Shown here: positions 1 through 8,427 of the stretch, one piece after another | Numbering within the stretch: position 1 is the first letter of the stretch | How the letters are laid out: every line of letters begins with the position of its first letter | NCBI GenBank assembly: GCA_043747555.1 | Contig: JAYTOY010000074.1 | Coordinates: 1-64,000 of the forward strand | Origin: JAYWDA01 sp043747555 | Lineage (GTDB): Bacteria > Bdellovibrionota > Bdellovibrionia > Bdellovibrionales > Bdellovibrionaceae | Length of the DNA: 64,000 nt | Direction: 5' to 3' | The notes under the pieces: generated by a model | Databases searched by the model: none | Told to the model about the DNA's origin: nothing | What the model saw: the letters and a program-made list of their open reading frames with translations, nothing else | Translations under genes and position numbers: made by a program

Positions 1-2
1 CT

Positions 3-380
3 AAAAAAATAGATAACTTCGTCTCGGATACAGCTTTTGTAAAAGAAGGCGACGGCACTTGGTTTTCGTTAAAATCGGAATGGCTTAAGTCCTTGAAAGA
101 TAAATCTCAGGCTCGAGTAGATAAAAACGATGAGTTTAAAAAAATCAAAGAAGACTTAGTGAAGGCCAAAGATCGCGGAAAAGTGATTCGTGTCAGTGAT
201 ATTTTGAAGGACAAAGAGAAAATCGAAAAAGAGAAAAAGAAAACAAAGACTCGATATGGTAAAAAAGAAGAGCGTGAAAAGGAATATTTAAAACGCGCTG
301 ACGTTCAAGAAGCGACTAGTGTGCTGCTTGATCTAATGAGCATCGAGGAAGCGCAAGTTGGCCCCCAGGCTCGTAAGTAG
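3..380 (+). CDS. prc: C-terminal part of tail-specific (carboxy-terminal processing) protease
   Basis: The reading frame is open from the first bases of the window, so this is the 3' end of a gene that starts upstream. The roughly 125 visible residues are very Lys/Glu-rich. They resemble the C-terminal domain (DUF3340) of Prc/Tsp-type S41 periplasmic proteases: a WLKSLKDKSQARV-like stretch, then a charged helical region, then a final segment ending in VLLDLMS. The catalytic PDZ and S41 domains lie outside the window. Prc-family proteases trim or degrade periplasmic and cell-wall-related proteins. The TTG at 93 is internal and should not be taken as the start. The family call rests on this tail alone. 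Confidence 0.65.
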   Translation, partial: KKIDNFVSDTAFVKEGDGTWFSLKSEWLKSLKDKSQARVDKNDEFKKIKEDLVKAKDRGKVIRVSDILKDKEKIEKEKKKTKTRYGKKEEREKEYLKRADVQEATSVLLDLMSIEEAQVGPQARK

Positions 381-393
381 GGCGGGTGCTATT

Positions 394-423
394 GCAGACA
401 GGCTGCGTTAGAGCCTGTTCTGC
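394..423. other. Strong hairpin in the gap before the E1 genes
   Basis: GCAGACAGGCT (394-404) pairs with AGCCTGTTCTGC (412-423) with a single bulge and a 7-nt loop. No T-run follows on the + strand, so it is not a textbook intrinsic terminator. It may shield the 3' end of the upstream protease transcript or be part of the leader of the next operon. Confidence 0.4.
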
Positions 424-512
424 GATCACAATCTCACTGACAAAATCAGCTGTTTTCGTTTAAAAATGAGCACGCTTAACTTCAACAGTGAGACTATGAT
501 AAGGAAATGGCG

Positions 513-1559
513 ATGACCAAAAAGACCTCTCCGAAGTCATCCAAGAATAAAATTTCCAATAAAAATTTTTCGGGCCTTTCTAAAGATTTACTGCTGAAAA
601 TGCATGATCTGATGGTGAAATCTCGGGTTCTTGAAGAACGCTTGATTAAAATTTATCGAGCTGGTGAGTCCTATTTTTGGATCGGAGCCCCTGGCGAAGA
701 GGCTTGGGGCGTCCCCTTGGGAATGCTTGTTCATAAGGGCCAAGGGGTTCAGTACGATTGGGTGCACCTTCATTACCGAGGCACTCCAACTCTGATCGCG
801 ATGGGCTTAGAAATGGTCGACTCCATAAGGTTAATGATGAATCGAGCCACAGATCCATCCACAGGCGGTCGTAATTTTTCAAATCACTACTGTATTCCTA
901 AGTGGAATGTCGCGCCGGTCACATCACCGATTGAAGTTCAATATCCTATAGCGTGTGGAACGGCCCACGCGCAAAGTCGGCATGGCTCTAAAGGAATTTC
1001 AATTGTTACAGGTGGCGATGCGGGAACAGCTGAAGGTGACTTTGCATCAGGCCTAATTTGGGCTTCGCGTCCTGGGCACGAGCTGCCCCTGTTAATCACG
1101 GTCCAAAATAATCGATGGGGAATTTCGACTAGCTATGACGGTCAGCACGGTGAAAAGTTTATCGCTGATCGCGCCAAAGCTTTTAATATTCGGTCGCGTG
1201 TGATCAATGCCAATGATCCGATTGAAAGTTATTTAGTCTTAAAAGAAGAAATGGAATTCATTCGTAAAACGGGAAAGCCATCTTTTATCGAAGCTAATGT
1301 CTCTAGATTATATGGCCATTCGTCAGCCAGCGGTGCGAACTTAAATGAAAATGAAATGGACTGTGTAAAAATTTTTGAAAAAGATTTGTTAAAAGCAGGA
1401 CTTCTAACAGTAGCCAAAGTGAAAGAAATTTGGACGGGCTATGAAGAAGAAAGTGTTCGCGCCACAGAGACCGCTCGCAAAGAACCGGTTCCATCAGCGG
1501 AAACAGTTTGGGATCATATCTATGTTGATAACGAAAATGCGGATTGGAGAAAATTCTAA
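513..1559 (+). CDS. 2-oxo acid dehydrogenase E1 component, alpha subunit (pyruvate or branched-chain type)
   Basis: The alpha half of a heterotetrameric thiamine-diphosphate-dependent E1 that decarboxylates a 2-oxo acid and passes the acyl group to a lipoyl E2. Counting from the upstream ATG at 507, HYRG is near residues 89-92. The ThDP motif runs from GDAGTAEGDF (170 onward) to NN (201-202). The third residue of the usual GDG is Ala, but the metal-binding Asp is kept. I chose ATG 513 because AAGG at 501-504 has normal spacing to it and is too close to ATG 507. The stop overlaps the beta start as TAATG. No E2 or E3 gene is nearby, so pyruvate versus branched-chain substrate cannot be settled here. 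Confidence 0.9.
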   Translation: MTKKTSPKSSKNKISNKNFSGLSKDLLLKMHDLMVKSRVLEERLIKIYRAGESYFWIGAPGEEAWGVPLGMLVHKGQGVQYDWVHLHYRGTPTLIAMGLEMVDSIRLMMNRATDPSTGGRNFSNHYCIPKWNVAPVTSPIEVQYPIACGTAHAQSRHGSKGISIVTGGDAGTAEGDFASGLIWASRPGHELPLLITVQNNRWGISTSYDGQHGEKFIADRAKAFNIRSRVINANDPIESYLVLKEEMEFIRKTGKPSFIEANVSRLYGHSSASGANLNENEMDCVKIFEKDLLKAGLLTVAKVKEIWTGYEEESVRATETARKEPVPSAETVWDHIYVDNENADWRKF

Positions 1560-2614
1560 TGGCAAATATGGCTCAAGCCATCCGCATGGCTTTACATTAT
1601 GGCGAAAGTCGTTTGAATGTTCGCGACATTTTTGGGCAAGATGTGGGTGCGCCGTTAGGTGGTGCATTTACGGTGACTCAAGGCCTAGAAACTTCGTGGA
1701 ATTCGCCACTGGATGAACGTGGAATTATCGGCATGGCGATGGGAATTGCCATGGCAGGAGATCGTTGTGTCGCTGAAATTCAATTTTGTGATTACATTTT
1801 TAATACAATCGATCAGTTAAAGATTGCCGGGAATACTTTGTGGTGTACAAACGGTCAATATAATTTACCGATGACTGTGATGACTCCTGTCGGAGCGGGA
1901 ATTCGCGGGTCCGTATATCATTCGCATTCGTTTGATGCTTGGGCTTCAAGACTTGCGGGTTGGAAGGTTGTGATGCCTTCAACGCCTTTGGATGCTTACG
2001 GCCTGATGTTGTCAGCGATTCAAGATCCTAATCCAGTTCTTTTCTTAAAACCAAAAGCCTTGATGCGTGTTCGTGGTGAAGAATTAATTCCTGGCGAGCC
2101 CGCCAATGAAAAAGAATTAAAAGCCATGATTGATGCGCCCATTGGGGATCGCAGCAAATGGAAAGCGCGTTGGCCCGATTTACAAGAGTACCTTGTTCCC
2201 ATTGGAAAAGGAAAAATCACTCGTGAGGGCGCCGATATCACGGTGGTGTCTTATGGTCGCCATCTATTGATTTGTAACGAAGTCGCTGACCAATTAAAAG
2301 ATGAAGGCCTATCGGTCGAAGTGATCGACCTTCGATCCATTTATCCTTACGATTGGGCCATGATTAAAACCTCTGTTGCGAAAACGGGCCGCGTTCTTTT
2401 TGTGAATGAAGACACCGAAGTCACAAACTTTGGTGAACATTTGGCGTACCGAGTGGTGCAGGAATTGTTCTATAGTTTACTGGCCCGTCCTAAGGTGATC
2501 GCAGGAAAAAATCTGCCTGGGATTGGTTTACATCCGAACTTAGAAGATAATTCTGTGCCACAAAAACACGAAATTATTGATAGTATTCGCGAAATTATTT
2601 CTGAGGTCCCATAA
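1559..2614 (+). CDS. 2-oxo acid dehydrogenase E1 component, beta subunit
   Basis: The beta partner of the preceding alpha subunit, with the pyrimidine-binding transketolase fold first and the transketolase C-terminal fold after it. Recognisable segments are the N-terminal MAQAIRMAL helix, an internal AEIQFCDYIF stretch and a late GRVLFVNED-type segment. The ATG at 1559 overlaps the alpha stop (TAATG) and has GGAGA eight bases upstream. The longer TTG start at 1544 is less likely. Together the pair would form the alpha2beta2 E1 in the cytoplasm. Coupled translation fits the required 1:1 stoichiometry. Confidence 0.9.
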   Translation: MANMAQAIRMALHYGESRLNVRDIFGQDVGAPLGGAFTVTQGLETSWNSPLDERGIIGMAMGIAMAGDRCVAEIQFCDYIFNTIDQLKIAGNTLWCTNGQYNLPMTVMTPVGAGIRGSVYHSHSFDAWASRLAGWKVVMPSTPLDAYGLMLSAIQDPNPVLFLKPKALMRVRGEELIPGEPANEKELKAMIDAPIGDRSKWKARWPDLQEYLVPIGKGKITREGADITVVSYGRHLLICNEVADQLKDEGLSVEVIDLRSIYPYDWAMIKTSVAKTGRVLFVNEDTEVTNFGEHLAYRVVQELFYSLLARPKVIAGKNLPGIGLHPNLEDNSVPQKHEIIDSIREIISEVP

Positions 2615-2620
2615 ATTTTT

Positions 2621-3460
2621 ATGTCAAAAAATATCAGTTCAACACGCAATAAAGCTCGACGTATTTCCAAAAAAACACAGGCTATCTCATTTGATAAATA
2701 TGATCTTTATGAAGAATCAGTGCAGTCACCTCGCTCTGATGTCGAATTCTATGTTCAAACTTATAAAGAATTAAAAAAGAAAAAGCCCAAATTTTTCAGA
2801 GAAGATTTCTGCGGAACTTTTTCTTTGTCAGCGGAATGGGTGAAGTTTAATTCAAGTCATGTAGCGTATGGGTTAGATATTGACCCAGAGCCGATGGATT
2901 ATGGACGAAAGTATTACGAGGGAAAGTTAAGCGCAGATCAAAAAAAACGTCTGCACATTGCAGATCACAATGTTTTAATCGGGCCTTTGCCTTCCGTCGA
3001 TGTGGCTGTGGCGATGAATTTTTCTTATTTTTGCTTAAAAAGCAGACCCTTGTTAAAAAAATATTTTCAAAATGTTTATAACAGCGTTCGCAAAGATGGA
3101 CTTTTTATTGTTGATATCTTTGGTGGTAGCCAGTGTTACGATGCGATTGAAGATGTGCATAAAAAGAAAAATTTTACTTATTATTGGGATCAAGTCAGCT
3201 TTGATCCGATTTCAAATTTTGCACTTTTTTATATTCACTTTCGGGTGAAAGGAAAAAAAGTAACCAAAGTGTTTAAGTACGACTGGCGAATGTGGTCCAT
3301 TCCCGAAATTCGCGATCTGATGGAAGAAGTTGGCTTTAAAAAAACCCATGTTTATTGGGAAGGCACCACTCGAAAAGGTGAAGGCGATGGGAAATTCAAA
3401 CGCACTGAAAAAGGTGAATCCTGTTTAAGTTGGATCGCCTATATCGCAGCAGAAAAATAA
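2621..3460 (+). CDS. Class I SAM-dependent methyltransferase
   Basis: A 279-residue protein starting 6 nt after the E1 beta stop, probably in the same transcript. It shows a Rossmann methyltransferase pattern: an EDFCGTFSLS segment where the SAM-binding glycine loop is expected, an acidic strand end at YGLDIDPEP (the Asp that usually holds the SAM ribose), a DHNVL motif and a VDIFGG strand. The N-terminus is basic (KNISSTRNKARRISKK). The substrate is unknown. Nothing in the sequence links it to E1 chemistry, so co-transcription may be incidental. Confidence 0.75.
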   Translation: MSKNISSTRNKARRISKKTQAISFDKYDLYEESVQSPRSDVEFYVQTYKELKKKKPKFFREDFCGTFSLSAEWVKFNSSHVAYGLDIDPEPMDYGRKYYEGKLSADQKKRLHIADHNVLIGPLPSVDVAVAMNFSYFCLKSRPLLKKYFQNVYNSVRKDGLFIVDIFGGSQCYDAIEDVHKKKNFTYYWDQVSFDPISNFALFYIHFRVKGKKVTKVFKYDWRMWSIPEIRDLMEEVGFKKTHVYWEGTTRKGEGDGKFKRTEKGESCLSWIAYIAAEK

Positions 3461-3521
3461 AAGCGTTTGAACGAGAGGCTCGTATTATCTAATCCGAAGT
3501 TTATCATTTGGGTCAATTTGC

Positions 3522-3770
3522 TTAGACGGCTTTTTTCAAAATATCGTTAATAAGTGACTGATAGCCAATACCCGCATCATCAGCCTTATCTTTTAGTTTA
3601 GTCAGCACATCTTCCTCAATTCGCACAGAGATCGCGACACGGGGAGAGCTGCCAACCAGGGGGCGCCCCACGCGTTTAAAATTTTTTAACTGCTTTGCCG
3701 TGAACTTGGGAATATCTGAGTAGTCTATCTTAGAACTTTTAGTTTTTTTGTGCGTAGACTTTCCTCTCAT
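3522..3770 (-). CDS. brnA: BrnA-type antitoxin
   Basis: Small basic protein with the IDYSDIPKFT segment typical of BrnA (DUF4415) antitoxins and a C-terminal ribbon-helix-helix-like part (SVRIEEDVLTKLKDKADD, then GYQSLINDILKKAV). In this family it neutralises BrnT and represses its own operon by DNA binding. Two starts are possible. ATG 3770 gives 82 aa and a 32-nt overlap with brnT. ATG 3818 gives 98 aa and an 80-nt overlap. Neither has a strong Shine-Dalgarno site, so the start is uncertain. Either way the overlap is longer than usual for the pair. Confidence 0.8.
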   Translation of the reverse strand: MRGKSTHKKTKSSKIDYSDIPKFTAKQLKNFKRVGRPLVGSSPRVAISVRIEEDVLTKLKDKADDAGIGYQSLINDILKKAV

Positions 3771-4035
3771 CTTTGTTAGCAGTTCTTGCGCTGATAATTC
3801 GATAGATTTCTTTTTCATAGGCAACAGCCCCCCGGTAAGTGAAAGACACAAATAGAACTCGACCCATTTGCGGACGGCCTAAAGCGATAATACGTTCTTC
3901 TTTGGAAGAATGCTTTTCATCTGGGGCCAGCATGATGGCTGGATCAAAAAACACCGTTGTGGCCTCAGAGGACGAAACGCTGTGTTTGACAAAATTACGA
4001 ACTCCTTTTGCGGCATCCCATTGGAAATAGACCAT
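3739..4035 (-). CDS. brnT: BrnT-type ribonuclease toxin
   Basis: A 98-residue protein of the BrnT (DUF497) family. It shows the FQWDAAKGVRNFVKHSVS N-terminus, the FFDPAIML and DEKHSSKEERIIALGR core, and the IYRIISARTANKDERKVY C-terminal motif. BrnT toxins are RelE-like ribonucleases that reduce translation. The toxin gene comes first and the antitoxin second, the normal order for this family. Upstream of the ATG there is no clear ribosome-binding site; instead an AT-rich stretch contains the palindrome GTATATAC at 4042-4049. All family-typical motifs are present, so the toxin is probably intact. Confidence 0.88.
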   Translation of the reverse strand: MVYFQWDAAKGVRNFVKHSVSSSEATTVFFDPAIMLAPDEKHSSKEERIIALGRPQMGRVLFVSFTYRGAVAYEKEIYRIISARTANKDERKVYAQKN

Positions 4036-4041
4036 AATTTA

Positions 4042-4049
4042 GTATATAC
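4042..4049. promoter_or_regulatory. Candidate operator or -10 region of brnTA
   Basis: The 8-bp palindrome GTATATAC lies 7 nt upstream of the brnT ATG inside an AT-rich block that could also serve as a -10 element. BrnA antitoxins are known to autorepress through palindromic sites. Assigning this one is inference. Confidence 0.35.
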
Positions 4050-4102
4050 ATAATCCATAAAAAAGAAAGTCTTAAAATTTCTAGCAATCTGATCGCAAAA
4101 AG

Positions 4103-4627
4103 TTAAGAATTTTTTAATTGATCCATTGTAAATAACGGCATCATCTTTAAACCCAGTTGAAGTAAGGCTGGTTCCTCTTTTTCTTTGCCTCGATGAATTA
4201 CGCACAGAACATGCTTAACTTCTGCGCCAAGACTTCGCAGATCTTTTGTGCTTAAAACCACTTGGCCGCCCGTGGTGATCACATCTTCGATAATGCAAAC
4301 CTTTCGGCTTTTGATCTCTATTCCTTCGGCAAATTGGCAAGTTCCATAATCTTTAGCAGCTTTGCGAACAAAAGTGACGGGAAGTCCCGTCTTTAATGAA
4401 AGAGCTGTCGCAATTGGGACTCCTCCCAACTCAAGTCCAGCAAGAACTTCGGTTTCCTTAGGGATTAATGGCGCTAGGTGCTCGGCAATCGCAGCAAGGA
4501 GGGTTGGTTGCGACTCAAACCGGTATTTGTCAAAATACTCTTGTGACGTTGTTCCCGAGCGAAGTTTGAATTCACCCCGCAAATAACTGATCTGATAAAT
4601 TTTTTTGGCAAGTTCCTCTCGGGTCAT
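4103..4627 (-). CDS. pyrE: Orotate phosphoribosyltransferase
   Basis: Converts orotate and PRPP to orotidine 5'-phosphate, the fifth step of UMP synthesis. The 174-residue protein carries the PRPP-binding loop EDVITTGG at residues 114-121. It also has the OPRT lysine signature VRKAAKDYGT at 88-97 and a LELGGVPIA segment. Its length is normal for a compact bacterial PyrE. AAAGGAG with good spacing precedes the ATG. The gene stands alone. pyrF, the next step in the pathway, is about 56 kb away at 60075. Confidence 0.93.
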   Translation of the reverse strand: MTREELAKKIYQISYLRGEFKLRSGTTSQEYFDKYRFESQPTLLAAIAEHLAPLIPKETEVLAGLELGGVPIATALSLKTGLPVTFVRKAAKDYGTCQFAEGIEIKSRKVCIIEDVITTGGQVVLSTKDLRSLGAEVKHVLCVIHRGKEKEEPALLQLGLKMMPLFTMDQLKNS

Positions 4628-4732
4628 TATTTGCTCCTTTGCTTTTTCAGTCAGTCTGGCTCTGGTTATCTTGGCCTATTTTATGCTGTATTAGATAGGG
4701 CGGAAGCTTTGATGCAGTGAAGGACGAAAAAT

Positions 4733-4855
4733 ATGAAAGAACAAAACGATAGAGATCTAGAAACCATCAGTCTTTTTTTCATCTTAGGGATGTTAACCCT
4801 GGTCGTAGTTTTGGTGATGAAGGTGGTGCTTTTTGGGCCCAATCTTTTACTATAG
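4733..4855 (+). CDS. Small single-pass membrane protein (40 aa), unrecognised
   Basis: A 40-codon ORF with AAGGA at 4720-4724, eight bases before the ATG. The first dozen residues are hydrophilic (MKEQNDRDLET). One hydrophobic segment of about 20 residues follows (FFILGMLTLVVVLVM), then a short tail. The TAG lies two bases from the stop of the convergent CNNM-family gene, a spacing typical of real gene ends here. The function is unknown. Small transmembrane proteins of this shape often modulate a larger membrane partner, but nothing here identifies one. Confidence 0.5.
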   Translation: MKEQNDRDLETISLFFILGMLTLVVVLVMKVVLFGPNLLL

Positions 4856-4857
4856 CG

Positions 4858-5898
4858 CTAAGTTTTACGAAGTTTTTGTTTTCGAATCTGCCACTGTTCT
4901 AAAGCATACTTTCGCATATCCTCAACATTATCGAATTCATCGACAATTTCGACACCGAGCAAGGTTTCTACCGCATCCTCTAATGTTACGAGGCCAGTAA
5001 TGACGCCATACTCATCGGCAGCAAGTGCCAAATGTTCTTTTTCTTTGATGAAAAAATCAAGGACGTGGGACACGCTCATTCGCTCAGAAATCGTCGCAAT
5101 CGGGCTGACCAGTTCGTTAATTTTTTTATCAATTTCATCATGCGATAAAGATTCCAGAATTTTGTATCGATGAGTCACACCAATAATATTATCTAAAGAG
5201 CCTGAGTAGACGGGGAGTCGTGAAAACCGGATAGGTTTATTTTTCTGAGAAACTTCGCCTGTGGTTAAATTGCCATCAAGTGCAAAGAAAACAGATCGGG
5301 GAGTCATGATGTCAGAAACAAAAATTTTATCCAGCATCAGCAAGTTTTTAATAATCATGGACTCTTTAGTTTTTAGAGTTCCTTCTTCGGCGCCAAGCTC
5401 GGCCGTCATAATCATTTCTTCACGAGTCACTTCTGGCACATCTTCAATACGTTTAAAAAAGTTTCCTAATTTTTCTGAAGAAACAACCAAAGGATAAAGC
5501 ATCACTATCATCGCCTGGACGGTATAGGCCGTAAATGGAGCAAGAGCTTTCCAATTTGCAGCGCCTATGGATTTAGGTAAAATTTCAGAAAAAAATAAAA
5601 TACAGAAAACTAATACGACCGACGTAATTGTGACATATTCATCGCCATAAAGTTTTTGAACTCGAAAGGCAATAAAGGCGGAGCCGAGCGTGTGAGAGAG
5701 GGTGTTCAAAGTTAAAATAGCTGAAATGGGTCGATCAATTTTTTCAATCAGATTTTCAAGAAGCTTACCACTGCCTTTTTTCTTTTCGACGAGGACGCCC
5801 ACAAAGGCTGAATTAACAGACAGCATAACCGCTTCTAAAAGAGAGCATAAAAAAGAAATTCCAAGAGTAAATATGAGAAGGACTATAATTGTTGTCAT
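4858..5898 (-). CDS. CNNM/CorC-HlyC family membrane protein (DUF21 plus CBS domains)
   Basis: A 346-residue inner-membrane protein. Residues 1-150 form a DUF21-type domain with several hydrophobic helices (starting TTIIVLLIFTLGISFLCSLLEA) and an EILPKSIG motif. A tandem CBS pair follows, beginning near VSDIMTPRSVFFALD and ending in AADEYGVITGLVTLEDAVETLLG. In related proteins this architecture supports Mg2+ or other divalent-cation export, with the CBS pair sensing nucleotides. The CorC_HlyC C-terminal domain found in many relatives seems absent, because only about 25 residues follow the second CBS. Substrate not assigned. Confidence 0.85.
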   Translation of the reverse strand: MTTIIVLLIFTLGISFLCSLLEAVMLSVNSAFVGVLVEKKKGSGKLLENLIEKIDRPISAILTLNTLSHTLGSAFIAFRVQKLYGDEYVTITSVVLVFCILFFSEILPKSIGAANWKALAPFTAYTVQAMIVMLYPLVVSSEKLGNFFKRIEDVPEVTREEMIMTAELGAEEGTLKTKESMIIKNLLMLDKIFVSDIMTPRSVFFALDGNLTTGEVSQKNKPIRFSRLPVYSGSLDNIIGVTHRYKILESLSHDEIDKKINELVSPIATISERMSVSHVLDFFIKEKEHLALAADEYGVITGLVTLEDAVETLLGVEIVDEFDNVEDMRKYALEQWQIRKQKLRKT

Positions 5899-5944
5899 GA
5901 AAGCGCCTTGAAGTTAACACGGGCCTAAGGAGGAATGAATTAAA

Positions 5945-5970
5945 ACCTCTATGACGCAGGTTATAGAGGT
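5945..5970. other. Perfect 8-bp hairpin
   Basis: ACCTCTAT (5945-5952) and ATAGAGGT (5963-5970) form a perfect stem with a 10-nt loop. It lies in the roughly 150-bp gap between the divergent CNNM gene and the small ORF at 6048. There is no T-run, so it is not an obvious terminator. It could be an operator or leader structure. Confidence 0.3.
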
Positions 5971-6047
5971 ACGAGGGTTGTCTCAGAACGAGAATTTGTG
6001 GCTGATTTGCCTCAACCTTCGCCCAGCTTTGACCGATGTTATGGGGG

Positions 6048-6200
6048 ATGGCTAAGTATCTAATCTATGGTTTAGGTCTCATTTTAATTGTCGGGCTAGG
6101 GCTTTTTATGGAGCTTAGTAACGGCGATTATTTAATCATAGAAAAACTGATGGCTAAAAAACCCCAACAGGTGGCTCCGCAAGCGATTGTTGAAAAATAA
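6048..6200 (+). CDS. Small membrane protein (50 aa), unrecognised
   Basis: A 50-codon ORF starting MAKYLIYGLG with one long hydrophobic segment (YLIYGLGLILIVGLGLFMEL). A polar C-terminal part follows (NGDYLIIEKLMAKKP...EK). No other in-frame start exists, and a G-run sits directly against the ATG instead of a well-spaced Shine-Dalgarno site, so initiation is the weak point. In support, the TAA is followed at once by a strong intrinsic terminator. Function unknown. Confidence 0.42.
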   Translation: MAKYLIYGLGLILIVGLGLFMELSNGDYLIIEKLMAKKPQQVAPQAIVEK

Positions 6201-6233
6201 AAAAGCCGGTTTTTAAGACCGGCTTTTTTATTT
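6200..6233. terminator. Bidirectional intrinsic terminator between the small ORF and fusA
   Basis: AAAAAGCCGGT and ACCGGCTTTTT form a stem around a short TTTTAAG-type loop, with T-runs on both strands. It can end both the small + strand ORF and the - strand fusA transcript. Confidence 0.85.
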
Positions 6234-6254
6234 TTATTAGATTAGCGAGAATGA

Positions 6255-8366
6255 TTATTTTTTAGCTTCGTCAGCCTTCTTTTGAATGAACTTTTTGACT
6301 AGTTCTTCTTGGACGTTTCGAGGAGTCTGCGAATATTTCGCAAATTCCATACTGAACTCGCCCTTACCTTTAGTGGCAGAACGCAGATCAGTTGAATATC
6401 CAAACATCTCTGACAATGGAACTTCAGCCTCGATCACCACAGTTCCTTCAAAAGAAGTTGTTCCAAGAATCACACCGCGGCGCTGATTGATTTGGCCAGT
6501 AGCAGGTCCTTGGTATTCTTCAGGAACAGTTGTTTCAAGCTTCATGATCGGCTCAAGAACGACTGGTTTTGCTTTTGGATAAACTTCACGCATCGCTGCC
6601 ATCGCAGCAATTTTAAACGCCATGTAGCTTGAATCGACATCATGGTAAGATCCGTCAAGCAGTTCAACTTCAATGTTAACGATTGGGAAACCTATCAATG
6701 GACCCTTACGACATTGCTCTTCGAATCCTTCATCAACGGCTGGGATAAATTCTTTAGGAATACGACCGCCCGTGACGTTATCAGAGAACATGAAAACTTT
6801 GCCGTCTTCTTGAGGAGGAAGAGGCCGAACTTTTCCAACGATTTTAGCAAACTGACCCGATCCGCCTGTTTGCTTTTTATGAGTGTAATCATAAGAAGCT
6901 TCTTGGTTAATCGTTTCACGGTAAGCCACCTGAGGCGCGCCGACGATCACTTCACAAGCAAACTCACGCTTCATACGCTCGACGTAAATTTCCAAATGAA
7001 GCTCGCCCATTCCTTGAATGATCGTTTCATTAGACTCTTCGTCGCGGTAGACGCGGAAAGTAGGATCTTCTTTTCTAAACTTTTGCAGAGCTTTAGAGAA
7101 ATTATTTGAACCCTCTTTAGATTTCGGAGCAATAGCCAAAGAAATAACCGGATCTGGAACGTGCATGGACTGCATTGCTGCATTCACATCTTCATCACAG
7201 AAAGTATCTCCGGAAGCGCAATCGATTCCGAACAAGGCAACGATGTCACCAGCGTAAGATACGTCGATATCATCCATCTTATCAGAATGCATACGAACTA
7301 AACGCGGTACTTTCACCGATTTTTTGTTCGTTGTATTGATGATGAAAGCCCCTTTTTTAATTTGGCCCTGGTAAATACGCATATAAGTCAGCTGACCGAA
7401 TTGAGTGTCCTGGAGTTTAAACGCCAAAGCCACCAAAGGCTTTTCATTGACTGGGAAAAGATCAAATTTTTCTTCGCCTTTAGAAAGATCCAAAGCGGTT
7501 TCTTTTTTCTCGGCCGGAGTGGGCAAAAAGTAAGTCACAGCATCTAATAAAAGCTGAACGCCCTTATTTTTAAAAGCAGAGCCGCAAAAAACAGGAACGA
7601 GCTTCAAGGAAATAACACCTTTTCGCATCGCTGCGCGAAGTTCTTCCATTGTCGGTTCTTGCTCCATTAAGAATTTTTCGCCAACAACATCATCAACGTC
7701 AGCTAATTTACCGATCATAATTTGACGGTACTCTTTAGCTTGGTCTAGGAGGTCAGCTGGGATTGGAATTTCCTTAACTGATTCGCCGCTGTCGCCTTCA
7801 TTGATGAAAGCTTTCATCATAATCAAATCCACAGCGCCTTTGTGATGCTCTTCAAGCCCGATTGGAATTTGTGCCATAAAAGCATTCAAACGCAATTTAT
7901 CAACCAAGGCGTCTTTCACGCGGAAGGGGTTTGCCCCCTGGCGATCTAATTTATTAACAAATGCCAAGCGAGGAACGCCGTAACGTTTCATTTGACGATC
8001 CACTGTGATCGACTGAGATTGAACGCCTGCTACACCGCAAAGAACAAGGATAGCTCCGTCAAGAACGCGCAATGAACGCTCCACTTCGATGGTGAAATCC
8101 ACGTGCCCCGGAGTGTCGATCAAATTGATGATATGATCAGCCCATTCAACTTGCGTTGCCGCAGACTGGATGGTGATCCCTTTTTCTCGCTCAAGATCCA
8201 TTGAATCCATGGTGGCGCCGACGCCGTCTTTTCCTTTTACTTCGTGGATCGCATGGATCTTTCCACCGTAGAAAAGAATTCGCTCAGACAGAGTTGTTTT
8301 TCCCGAGTCGATGTGCGCCGAGATACCAATATTTCGTACAATATTAATGTCCCACTTTTTGGCCAT
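6255..8366 (-). CDS. fusA: Translation elongation factor G
   Basis: Ribosome-dependent GTPase that drives translocation. The 703-residue protein has G1 AHIDSGKT at residues 17-24 (Ser where many EF-Gs have Ala), G3 DTPGH at 84-88 and G4 NKLD at 138-141. Domains II-V follow at the normal length, including the RETINQEASYDYTHKKQTGGSG region at the start of domain IV. The gene stands alone rather than with rpsL/rpsG/tuf, which suggests either a relocated str operon or a second fusA paralogue. The shared terminator at 6200-6233 ends the transcript. Confidence 0.96.
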   Translation of the reverse strand: MAKKWDINIVRNIGISAHIDSGKTTLSERILFYGGKIHAIHEVKGKDGVGATMDSMDLEREKGITIQSAATQVEWADHIINLIDTPGHVDFTIEVERSLRVLDGAILVLCGVAGVQSQSITVDRQMKRYGVPRLAFVNKLDRQGANPFRVKDALVDKLRLNAFMAQIPIGLEEHHKGAVDLIMMKAFINEGDSGESVKEIPIPADLLDQAKEYRQIMIGKLADVDDVVGEKFLMEQEPTMEELRAAMRKGVISLKLVPVFCGSAFKNKGVQLLLDAVTYFLPTPAEKKETALDLSKGEEKFDLFPVNEKPLVALAFKLQDTQFGQLTYMRIYQGQIKKGAFIINTTNKKSVKVPRLVRMHSDKMDDIDVSYAGDIVALFGIDCASGDTFCDEDVNAAMQSMHVPDPVISLAIAPKSKEGSNNFSKALQKFRKEDPTFRVYRDEESNETIIQGMGELHLEIYVERMKREFACEVIVGAPQVAYRETINQEASYDYTHKKQTGGSGQFAKIVGKVRPLPPQEDGKVFMFSDNVTGGRIPKEFIPAVDEGFEEQCRKGPLIGFPIVNIEVELLDGSYHDVDSSYMAFKIAAMAAMREVYPKAKPVVLEPIMKLETTVPEEYQGPATGQINQRRGVILGTTSFEGTVVIEAEVPLSEMFGYSTDLRSATKGKGEFSMEFAKYSQTPRNVQEELVKKFIQKKADEAKK

Positions 8367-8427
8367 AATTTTACCCTTTGTTAGAAGCGTTTTTCATATT
8401 TTGGGATGCCCAGTTGAGGAGCAAACT

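Noticed and set aside
6642..7109. 155-codon + strand ORF inside fusA
   Set aside because: Antisense to the intact EF-G gene, with no ribosome-binding site or family match.
8311..8427. Extension of the small ORF back to 8311
   Set aside because: That part is antisense to the start of fusA. The TTG at 8428 has the proper ribosome-binding site.
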